13,059 bases of DNA from JAADDG01 sp964450755. Its GTDB lineage: Bacteria; Campylobacterota; Campylobacteria; Campylobacterales; JAADDG01. Within the stretch, counting starts at the first letter, position 1; each line of letters opens with the position of its first letter. The notes under the pieces were generated by a model. The model worked only from the letters and a program-made list of their open reading frames with translations, did not search any database and was not told where the DNA came from. Below, in pieces: positions 7,264 to 13,059 of this stretch. The stretch is from NCBI GenBank assembly GCA_964450755.1, contig CAYVDJ010000084.1, positions 1-13,059 of the forward strand. The letters are read 5' to 3'. The position numbers and the translations under genes were made by a program.

Positions 7264-8170
7264 TTTTTTCCTTTATCTTTTTTTCTATTAAATTTACAAT
7301 TGCATCAATTTTTTTATCATTAAAATCAAGACCCATCTCCTCCTGCTGCGGTGTTGCAAACGCCGGTATGCCGTTTACTTCCAAAACGATATATTCCTCT
7401 TTGTCAAGATCATAAATGATATCAACCCCCGCTATCTCCAAACCGGTGATTTTTGCCGCCTTTTTTGCAACTTCCACAAGTTTGTCGTTAGGCTCTCTAA
7501 GTATCACGCTGCCACCGCTTGTAACATTTGTTTTCCAGTCGTTTTTGGGCGCTTTTCTGCCGTAACAGGCGATAAACTCTCCGTCAACAATATCAATTCT
7601 GTAATCACTGTTGTCATAATTCACAAACTTTTCAACATAAAAACATCTAAGATCCATTTGATTTAGAAACGGCAAAAGCATATCCAAAGAATTTTCATCC
7701 TCTATCTTTGCCAGACCTATTCCGCCCCATCCATCAACAGGTTTATAAATCATTTTTCCGTTCCATTTTTTGATAATATCTTTTAGATGATTGGTATCAT
7801 CTCTGTGACATAAAAAATACTCTGTCGTAGGAACATTATTTCTTTTTAAAAGATGAATAGTTTTAAATTTATCTTCTGTTATGGAAAAAGATTCAAAATT
7901 GTTGATAATAGGGATAAATTCATTCAGCATTTCGTAAAGATAGACCTGATACTGGGTCTGCCCACCGGCATTATATGAAAAATAGAGATCAAGATTTTCC
8001 ATTATAACACCGTTGCAGATAATTTTACCGTTACCTGCCACCGCTTTTCTGAGATTTAGATCGGTAATGGTTTTTATACCTCTCTCTTTAAGTTTCGATA
8101 CGAGTTTTTGTTCGATTTTATCACCGCCGCCGTTTTGATACATCCACATCCCTACAGTATGCTCAGACAC
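7253..8170 (-). CDS. ATP-grasp peptide ligase, RimK/glutathione-synthetase-like
   Basis: Single-module ATP-grasp ligase of 305 residues, expected to form an amide or peptide bond through an acyl-phosphate in the cytoplasm. The N-terminal domain (about 1-95) is followed by the ATP-grasp fold. Nucleotide and metal residues look intact: Lys143 in YKP, the glycine loop GWGGIG (147-152), RKAPKNDWKTN (205-215) and SGGS (218-221), Asp250, and the metal pair Glu264/Asn266 in LEVNGIPAF. The last motif is canonical for RimK-like alpha-glutamate ligases and CofF, whereas the downstream paralogue lacks the Asn. The start is GTG at 8168-8170, with AAGGAG 6 nt upstream; the next ATG is at codon 8. It is the first gene of the operon with the HhH ATP-grasp protein, M14 carboxypeptidase and nth. 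Amino acid and acceptor substrates cannot be read from the sequence. Confidence 0.88.
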   Translation of the reverse strand: MSEHTVGMWMYQNGGGDKIEQKLVSKLKERGIKTITDLNLRKAVAGNGKIICNGVIMENLDLYFSYNAGGQTQYQVYLYEMLNEFIPIINNFESFSITEDKFKTIHLLKRNNVPTTEYFLCHRDDTNHLKDIIKKWNGKMIYKPVDGWGGIGLAKIEDENSLDMLLPFLNQMDLRCFYVEKFVNYDNSDYRIDIVDGEFIACYGRKAPKNDWKTNVTSGGSVILREPNDKLVEVAKKAAKITGLEIAGVDIIYDLDKEEYIVLEVNGIPAFATPQQEEMGLDFNDKKIDAIVNLIEKKIKEKNEN

Positions 8171-8197
8171 ACTCCGCTCCTTTTAATTAGATATACA

Positions 8198-8203
8198 ACT
8201 ATA
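8198..8203 (-). promoter_or_regulatory. Candidate -10 box for the ATP-grasp operon
   Basis: TATAGT on the minus strand, preceded upstream by a T-rich run as is common in Campylobacterota promoters. It would give a short leader ahead of the GTG start at 8170. No -35 box is evident. A weak call in AT-rich DNA. Confidence 0.3.
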
Positions 8204-8293
8204 TAACTACAAAATCGGAAAAATAGAGATTATTTCAATAAAAAGATTGCTTTTTTTTTACATCTTTTAAGAGATCTTTGACGGCAAAAAAGT

Positions 8294-8299
8294 TATAAT
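8294..8299 (+). promoter_or_regulatory. Candidate -10 box for the M20 peptidase gene
   Basis: A perfect TATAAT on the plus strand, about 94 nt before the M20 ATG. A TTGACG at 8278-8283 looks like a -35 box, but the spacer is only 10 nt, so the two probably do not work together. Other AT-rich hexamers closer to the gene could serve instead. Confidence 0.35.
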
Positions 8300-8339
8300 A
8301 TTTATTTATCTCAAAAAGTTGCAATAGATAATATTTATT
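8295..8339. repeat. 12-bp direct repeat in the divergent promoter region
   Basis: ATAATATTTATT occurs at 8295-8306 and again at 8328-8339, 33 bp from start to start, about three helical turns, between the divergent ATP-grasp and M20 genes. Two same-face half-sites could bind a shared regulator. The motif is pure A/T in an AT-rich region, so coincidence is quite possible. Confidence 0.3.
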
Positions 8340-8392
8340 GGCTTAATTTTTTTTAAAATTATATAAAACTATACATAAAAGGAACTTTAAAA

Positions 8393-9508
8393 ATGGCTGA
8401 AAGTTATAATTTTTTTGAACTTTCCACTCTTATAAATATCAACTCCTACACTAAAAACAAAGAGGGTGTAGATCAAAACGGAAAGCTTATGATAAAGAAA
8501 TTAAAAGAACTTGGATTTGAATATAAAATATTTGAAAGAGAAGAGATAGGAAATCATATTTATTTTAAAAGCCATAAAAAAGAGGGAAAAAAAATATTAC
8601 TTTTGGGTCATCTTGATACGGTTTTTCCTCCTATGAGTTTTGAAGAGTTCAGAGAGGATGACGAGTGGATTTACGGTCCTGGAGTCTGTGATATGAAAGG
8701 TGGTAATTTTGTAGCACTTGAAGCCCTAAGAAATATCAAAAAAGAGATAGGCGAGATATACAACATAGATTTTCTTCTCGTAAGTGATGAGGAGACCGGA
8801 AGTGATGATTCCAAAGAGGTAACCGCCAAGATAGCAAGAGATTATGATTACTGCATGGTTTTTGAAGCAGCAGGAAAAAATGATGAACTTGTTACAGAGA
8901 GAAAAGGTGTTGCTACATTTTATATAGATATAAAAGGAAAAGCCGCACATGCCGGAAACAGTTACAAAGAGGGGATAAATGCCAACCTTGAAGCAGCTGA
9001 AAAAATCATAGCCATCACAAATCTTACCGATTTGGAAAAAGGAACAACGGTAAATGTAGGCAAAATAGAAGGCGGTATCGGAGCAAATACGATCTCTCCC
9101 CACGCTAAACTGACCGTTGAGATTCGATACTCTTCTGCCAAAGAGAGAGACAGGGTTTTAAGAGAATTTTACGATATAGTTCACACTTCCACCGTTTTGG
9201 GATGTGAATCGATCCTGACCGGTGGCATACAAAGAGATGTTATGCAAAGTACGCCAAAACAAGAAGAGTTTATAAAAGTAATAGAGAAACTGACAAAAAC
9301 CAAAACAGTTACCGAAAAAAGAGGCGGAGTCAGTGATGCCAATATCGTAGCTTCCGTAGGCACTGCCGTCATAGACGGTTTTGGTCCCTACGGAGACGGT
9401 GATCATACGATCCATGAAAGAGCTTTGAAAAAAAGCTATATACAAAGAATCGATTTTGTAACAAAAATATTAAAAGGGATCATAACATCAAAACCGGATA
9501 TTATTTAA
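8393..9508 (+). CDS. M20-family metallopeptidase, carboxypeptidase G2-like
   Basis: Di-zinc exopeptidase of 371 residues related to Pseudomonas carboxypeptidase G2, which removes C-terminal glutamate from folates and peptides. The active-site set is complete: His73 and Asp75 (GHLDTVF), bridging Asp100 (CDMKGG), catalytic Glu133 with metal ligand Glu134 (SDEETGS), Glu158 (FEAAG) and His338 (GDGDHT). The inserted dimerisation domain starts near 170 and shows GKAAHAG (His186) and EIRYSS (Arg245), matching G2-type enzymes. There is no signal peptide, unlike periplasmic G2, so it should act in the cytoplasm. AAGGAA lies 8 nt before the ATG. It diverges from the ATP-grasp operon across 222 nt and is followed 31 nt later by the molybdoenzyme gene in the same direction. 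Glutamate specificity is inferred from family resemblance only; aminoacylase or dipeptidase activity is an alternative. Confidence 0.9.
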   Translation: MAESYNFFELSTLININSYTKNKEGVDQNGKLMIKKLKELGFEYKIFEREEIGNHIYFKSHKKEGKKILLLGHLDTVFPPMSFEEFREDDEWIYGPGVCDMKGGNFVALEALRNIKKEIGEIYNIDFLLVSDEETGSDDSKEVTAKIARDYDYCMVFEAAGKNDELVTERKGVATFYIDIKGKAAHAGNSYKEGINANLEAAEKIIAITNLTDLEKGTTVNVGKIEGGIGANTISPHAKLTVEIRYSSAKERDRVLREFYDIVHTSTVLGCESILTGGIQRDVMQSTPKQEEFIKVIEKLTKTKTVTEKRGGVSDANIVASVGTAVIDGFGPYGDGDHTIHERALKKSYIQRIDFVTKILKGIITSKPDII

Positions 9509-9539
9509 TTGTAAGTATTGAGATATTATAATTCATCCT

Positions 9540-11873
9540 ATGAAAGCTATAGAAATATCAAGAAGACGATTTTTACAAGGCAGTGTGGCACTTTGTGTCT
9601 ATGCCACCTCTTCATCGGCGCTGACTTTTTTACCGGATGATATTACCCAACCGACAAGCAAATTTGCCGAAGATATCAGAAAAACTCCTTTTCTGTGCAA
9701 TATGTGCAGAAACAAATGTGCAGGTATCGCAAGAGTCGAAGAGGAGATAGTAACAAAAATCGACCCCAATCCCTACTTTCCAAAATCAAGAAACATGATT
9801 TGTCCCAAAGGCAATGCGGGTATTCAGGCACTTTATGACAAAGACAGACTGAAATATCCTCTTATCAGAATAGGAGAAAGAGGATCAGGACAGTATAAAA
9901 AAGTTACATGGGATGAAGCATACGAGTATATAAAAAACAAACTGGTAAAAATTCTGGACGAAGAAAAAGACAACCGTTCGACCATAGCATACTGCAACGG
10001 AGAGGGTTTTAACAAAGATGAATATATCTCTTTTTTTGGTGGAAAAATAGGCAGCAGTAATTTTTTGGACGAAGGTTCCATCTGTTTAAATACAAAACTC
10101 GGTGCTACTGTTTTAACTATCGGTGATGTAGGAGAAATGAATGTCGCCGGAAGTGATTTTGTCATAATTTCAGGTGCAAACAGATTTGAGTCTTTGATAA
10201 CTCCAGACAGCATAGATCTTGCAAAAGGAAAACAAAAATTGGTTGTCATAGATCCAAGAGCAACCGTTACGGCACTGAAAGCAGATGAATTTTTACCTAT
10301 AAATCCCGGAACCGATCTTGCCTTGTGTCTTGCTATGACATATATTGCCATAAAAGAAAAACTTTATGATAAAGAATTTGTTAAAAAATACTTTGAAGAT
10401 TTTGATAAATATAAAAAACATATTTTAGAAGAAAAATATACTGCAAAATGGGCGGAAGAGAAAACAAAAATACCTGCAAAGAAAATTGAAAAGTTGACAA
10501 AGGAGTTTTTCAGCGCAAAAAGACCTCTTTTTTATCTTGGAAGAAGAAGCGTCTGGGCTAAAAACGACTTTCAACTCCGCCGGGCAATGGTGCTTTTGAA
10601 TGCACTTGCCGGTAGTATTAATCGAAAAGGCGGAATAATATTTGGCAAACCTATCAAAATAACTTATGATTATGAAGAGTTGAATACCCCTTTATATGAA
10701 AATGCAAAAGAGAGATTTGATCTTGAGGGAATAGTATATGGTTCAGCAAAGGGAGGAAGTTGGCTAAACTTCAGAGAGATGCTTATAAATAACAAAACTC
10801 CGTATAAAGTAAGAGCTATGTTTATAAGAAAACACAACATTATGCAAAATATGCCAAATATAACCAAAACAAAACGGATGTTAAATAAAATGGATTTGGT
10901 AGTTGTTATAGATACCATGCCCACTGATACTGCCATGATGGCTGATGTCATACTTCCGGAATGTACCTATTTTGAAAGAGAGGACATGGTAGTCAGTTTT
11001 GGAAGAGCGGAACCGTCCTTGGCTTTGAGGCAGAGAGTTCTAAAACCTATGTTTCACACAAGAACTATACAGGATATTTTAAAAGAGCTAGGTGAAAAGT
11101 TAAATAAACCGCTTTTTGAAATAAGCAAAAAATATGATAAAGAACTTCAAGAAAGCATACAAAAAGCAGGTGAAAAAAAGGCTTTTATCGAAGGCGGATA
11201 TGATTTGGCAGAACTTTATAAAAAAGATATAACTACAAGGAACAAAGAATTAATAATTAAAAATTTTGGGAAAAATGCTTATAAAAGTTTAAAAGAAAAA
11301 GGTGTATGGTATCCAAATATAAATAAATACCACAAAAAGAAATTTAACAACTTCTACGAGTATTATCCTGAGGATAAAAAATATTATACAGTCAATAAAA
11401 AATTCAAAGTCAAATGCTATCTCAAAAAGCTAAAAGAGCGTGGTTTTGATCCTATGCCAAGTTGGAGAGATGAATATAATTTTCAAGTAAAAAAAGACAA
11501 ATTCAGATTTATAACCGGCAGATATGTAATGTTTACCCAAAGCGCCACTACAAATAATATTATGCTTAGAGATTTAATGTCAACAAATCACCTCTGGATA
11601 AACGATAAAAAAGCAAAAAAACTTGGATTAAAAATCGGAGATATGGTTGAAGTGAAAAGCAGTATAGGAAAAATCAAAATAAAAGCTTATCCAACCAATA
11701 AAATACATCCAGATGTAATTTGGTTTGCTCACGGATTTAGCTCAAAAAATTATCATATGAAAGTTTCTTATAACAATGGTGCAAATGACAATGAAATCAT
11801 AGAGGACAGTTTTGAAAAAATATACGGATGTGCGACCATGCATCATACCGATGTTGAAATAAGGAAAGTATGA
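9540..11873 (+). CDS. Tat-exported molybdopterin oxidoreductase, PsrA/PhsA-type catalytic subunit
   Basis: Catalytic subunit of the DMSO-reductase superfamily, most like polysulfide or thiosulfate reductase, acting in the periplasm. The 777-residue protein begins with a twin-arginine signal (SRRRFLQGS, 7-15, then a hydrophobic stretch to about 30). A 4Fe-4S site follows with Cys53, 56, 60 and 88 and the conserved Lys90 (CPKG). Cys182 (EGSICLNTK) is the likely Mo ligand, and a C-terminal molybdopterin-binding domain begins around FRFITGRYVMF. The start is fixed by the Tat motif, yet no Shine-Dalgarno sequence precedes it; TATAAT lies only 7 nt upstream (9527-9532). The stop overlaps the ferredoxin-subunit start (ATGA). 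Polysulfide, sulfur and thiosulfate reductases cannot be separated by eye, and arsenate reductase (ArrA) is a less likely alternative. Membership of the family is certain. Confidence 0.9.
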   Translation: MKAIEISRRRFLQGSVALCVYATSSSALTFLPDDITQPTSKFAEDIRKTPFLCNMCRNKCAGIARVEEEIVTKIDPNPYFPKSRNMICPKGNAGIQALYDKDRLKYPLIRIGERGSGQYKKVTWDEAYEYIKNKLVKILDEEKDNRSTIAYCNGEGFNKDEYISFFGGKIGSSNFLDEGSICLNTKLGATVLTIGDVGEMNVAGSDFVIISGANRFESLITPDSIDLAKGKQKLVVIDPRATVTALKADEFLPINPGTDLALCLAMTYIAIKEKLYDKEFVKKYFEDFDKYKKHILEEKYTAKWAEEKTKIPAKKIEKLTKEFFSAKRPLFYLGRRSVWAKNDFQLRRAMVLLNALAGSINRKGGIIFGKPIKITYDYEELNTPLYENAKERFDLEGIVYGSAKGGSWLNFREMLINNKTPYKVRAMFIRKHNIMQNMPNITKTKRMLNKMDLVVVIDTMPTDTAMMADVILPECTYFEREDMVVSFGRAEPSLALRQRVLKPMFHTRTIQDILKELGEKLNKPLFEISKKYDKELQESIQKAGEKKAFIEGGYDLAELYKKDITTRNKELIIKNFGKNAYKSLKEKGVWYPNINKYHKKKFNNFYEYYPEDKKYYTVNKKFKVKCYLKKLKERGFDPMPSWRDEYNFQVKKDKFRFITGRYVMFTQSATTNNIMLRDLMSTNHLWINDKKAKKLGLKIGDMVEVKSSIGKIKIKAYPTNKIHPDVIWFAHGFSSKNYHMKVSYNNGANDNEIIEDSFEKIYGCATMHHTDVEIRKV

Positions 11874-12451
11874 TGGCAAGATACGGTATGGCATTTGACT
11901 ATAACCTGTGTATAAACTGCAAAGCCTGTGAAATTGCCTGTAAAGAGGAAAACGGAATTGATTTGGGAGCCAAAAATCACAGACTCTGGATAATTAGTAA
12001 AGAACCGGAAGGTGATTTTTGGGAACTTGACAGAAGTACAGTAGAGTTCATGCCCAAACAATGTAATCACTGCGAACATCCTCTCTGCCTGGAAGCCTGT
12101 GATCAAAAGGCTATATCCATAAAAGACAATGGTATTGTTATGATAGATAGAAAACTTTGCGAATTGGCACAATTGTGTATGAGTGCATGTCCATATGGTG
12201 CAATATATACTGATGAGGACGCAAATGTAGCCGATAAATGTACATTTTGTTATGATACAAGACTTTCTCAAGGCAAAACAACAACAGCCTGTCAAATAAC
12301 ATGTCCTTCAAAAGTAAGAATTTTTGGAGATTTGGATGATCCAAAAAGTGAGATAAGTCAAGTTTTGAAAACGAGAGAATATTTTACTCTAAAGCCTGAA
12401 AAAAAGACTAAACCAAAACTTTTTTATCTAAAGGGCAGGATAAATTCTTGA
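11870..12451 (+). CDS. PsrB-type iron-sulfur electron-transfer subunit (one cluster cysteine missing)
   Basis: Electron-transfer partner of the preceding molybdoenzyme, 193 residues, the usual size for PsrB/DmsB/NrfC-like subunits. Cysteine groups are: Cys14, 17, 20 and 24 (CINCKACEIAC); Cys65, 68, 73 and 77 (CNHCEHPLCLEAC); Cys97, 103 and 107 (CELAQLCMSACPYGA); and Cys124, 127, 141 and 145. The third group should be C-x2-C-x2-C-x3-C, but the second position is Ala100 (codon GCA, 12167-12169), so that site may hold a 3Fe-4S cluster or an altered one. There is no signal peptide of its own; such subunits are exported by hitch-hiking on the Tat signal of the catalytic subunit. The ATG at 11870 overlaps the upstream stop; a second ATG three bases on, also reachable from the AGGA site, is an equally plausible start. 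No NrfD/PsrC-like anchor gene follows. Confidence 0.9.
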   Translation: MMARYGMAFDYNLCINCKACEIACKEENGIDLGAKNHRLWIISKEPEGDFWELDRSTVEFMPKQCNHCEHPLCLEACDQKAISIKDNGIVMIDRKLCELAQLCMSACPYGAIYTDEDANVADKCTFCYDTRLSQGKTTTACQITCPSKVRIFGDLDDPKSEISQVLKTREYFTLKPEKKTKPKLFYLKGRINS

Positions 12452-12590
12452 ATTACCTTTGCTTCGGGTAGTCCTACCAAAATCTTATGCCTTATTTGCC
12501 TTCTGTGGACTGTATAAGTTTTTAGAGATACCCTGAAATAATCAAAGCCACAATCTCCAATAAAAGTGGAAATTATGACTAAAAAGAGGC
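12452..12590. other. Convergent intergenic region
   Basis: 139 nt between the ferredoxin-subunit gene (plus) and the small exported protein (minus). It contains a short inverted repeat GGTAG-TC-CTACC (12467-12478) and a weak TCCA/TGGA stem near 12556-12571. Neither is followed by a T-run on either strand, so no intrinsic terminator is called. No coding potential is seen. Confidence 0.5.
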
Positions 12591-13001
12591 TTATGTAACT
12601 CTTTGAAGAATCGCTGTTTTACCCTTGAGAGTTGCATACATTTTATCTCTAAAAGGGATAATATCCTGTAAAAGTATATCAAAACTTTCCGAGAGATTCT
12701 TATAAACAGTGATAACAAGATCTTTGTCAAATAAAAGTTTATATTCTGCCGGAAGTTCCGCTCCTGTTGAGAGATTTTTTAATTTGGCATATTTTTTACC
12801 GTTTTTGTCGAAAAAGGATAGTTGCATATCCTTGTCTGCAAATTTCCATATACTGTTGTTTAACAAAGAAGACAACGAAAGAGATTCCTGCTCTTTATTG
12901 CTCTCTCTTCTTTCATTGAGATTGAATGGCTGAAAATAGTTTGTAGTTAGAAGAAGACCAAAACCTATGACGGGAAGAAAGATAGAATGTTTAATGTCCA
13001 T
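12591..13001 (-). CDS. Small exported or membrane-anchored protein, unknown function
   Basis: I do not recognise a named family. The 136-residue protein has a short basic N-terminus (MDIKHS) and a hydrophobic segment (about 7-20), which may be a signal peptide or anchor. There is no lipobox cysteine. A charged linker (~28-45) leads to a small domain beginning SIWKF (50-54), with alternating strand-like segments (MQLSFFD, KYAKL, YKLLFD, DLVITVY, MYATL, TAILQRV) that suggest a lipocalin- or META-like beta fold in the periplasm. This is a guess from the pattern. The start is well supported: AGGAGG lies 6 nt before the ATG. A candidate -10 box, TACAAT, lies on the minus strand at 13029-13034. It converges on the molybdoenzyme operon, with no evident link to it. 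Confidence 0.75.
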   Translation of the reverse strand: MDIKHSIFLPVIGFGLLLTTNYFQPFNLNERRESNKEQESLSLSSLLNNSIWKFADKDMQLSFFDKNGKKYAKLKNLSTGAELPAEYKLLFDKDLVITVYKNLSESFDILLQDIIPFRDKMYATLKGKTAILQRVT

Positions 13002-13028
13002 GTAAGTCCTCCTTGTTGGTGTAGAAGT

Positions 13029-13034
13029 ATTGTA
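13029..13034 (-). promoter_or_regulatory. Candidate -10 box for the small exported protein
   Basis: TACAAT on the minus strand, 28 nt upstream of the ATG at 13001 and ahead of a strong AGGAGG ribosome site. One mismatch from consensus; no clear -35 box is visible before the right edge of the window. Confidence 0.35.
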
Positions 13035-13059
13035 CTATTATTTCATTAACAGAGAGTTA

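Noticed and set aside
8278..8299. TTGACG...TATAAT as a full sigma-70 promoter for the M20 gene
   Set aside because: The spacer is 10 nt, far below the usual 16-18. Only the -10 element was kept, at low confidence.
5839..9508. Known osmolyte or GAK-type ATP-grasp systems (such as N-acetylglutaminylglutamine amide synthesis)
   Set aside because: The NAGGN system needs an asparagine-synthase-like amidotransferase and a GNAT-ATP-grasp fusion, and the GAK system a CofD-like partner. None of these is present.
9833..10351. 172-codon open frame on the minus strand within the molybdoenzyme gene
   Set aside because: It is antisense to a well-supported conserved protein, has no ribosome site and no recognisable protein features. 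The same applies to the antisense frames at 1156-1431, 2025-2462, 4109-4534 and 11843-12295.
12467..12478. GGTAG-TC-CTACC hairpin as an intrinsic terminator for the molybdoenzyme operon
   Set aside because: The loop is only 2 nt, the stem is short and no T-run follows on either strand.
12452..12590. Remnant of a frameshifted PsrC-like gene after the ferredoxin subunit
   Set aside because: Translation of the region in the frames checked is short and stop-riddled, without a run of membrane segments.
1..13059. tRNA or rRNA genes, CRISPR arrays, insertion sequences
   Set aside because: No cloverleaf-like segment, regularly spaced repeat series, terminal inverted repeats or transposase-like frame was seen on either strand.

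Overview
The window is AT-rich (roughly one third G+C by eye) and densely coded, with no gene-free stretch above 300 bases. LpxK (lipid A synthesis) makes the organism Gram-negative. The ArgB and LpxK sequence style, the low-GC codon use and a polysulfide-reductase-type molybdoenzyme suggest a sulfur-respiring member of the Campylobacterota (Sulfurimonas/Sulfurovum/Nautilia-like). This placement rests on protein style and was not tested by search.

Region 1 (1-2380, minus strand) is a housekeeping/envelope operon: a DegT-family aminotransferase homologue, then lpxK overlapping it by 10 nt, then argB 24 nt further on and running off the left edge. The DegT homologue seems to carry Arg where the PLP-binding Lys normally sits. 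A perfect 16-bp palindrome lies at its predicted promoter.

Region 2 (2613-8170, minus strand) is the most interesting part. Four genes overlap one another by 4-11 nt: a RimK-like ATP-grasp ligase, a second, paralogous ATP-grasp protein with a C-terminal helix-hairpin-helix (HhH) nucleic-acid-binding module, a large multidomain M14 metallocarboxypeptidase without a signal peptide, and endonuclease III (nth). Diverging from a shared 222-nt intergenic region is an M20 peptidase of the carboxypeptidase G2 type (8393-9508). Two peptide-bond-forming enzymes are thus placed beside two C-terminal exopeptidases, both with hints of acidic-residue specificity. My reading is a make/trim system for a glutamate-like peptide or protein tag, possibly acting near nucleic acids. 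The substrate is unknown and this is inference.

Region 3 (9540-12451, plus strand) encodes a Tat-exported molybdopterin oxidoreductase of the PsrA/PhsA type and its PsrB-type four-cluster ferredoxin subunit. They overlap at ATGA, but no membrane anchor subunit follows. The ferredoxin lacks one cluster cysteine, and the catalytic gene has no visible Shine-Dalgarno sequence. Region 4 (12591-13001, minus strand) is a small exported protein of unknown function, convergent with region 3. I see no tRNA, rRNA, CRISPR array, IS element or convincing intrinsic terminator.
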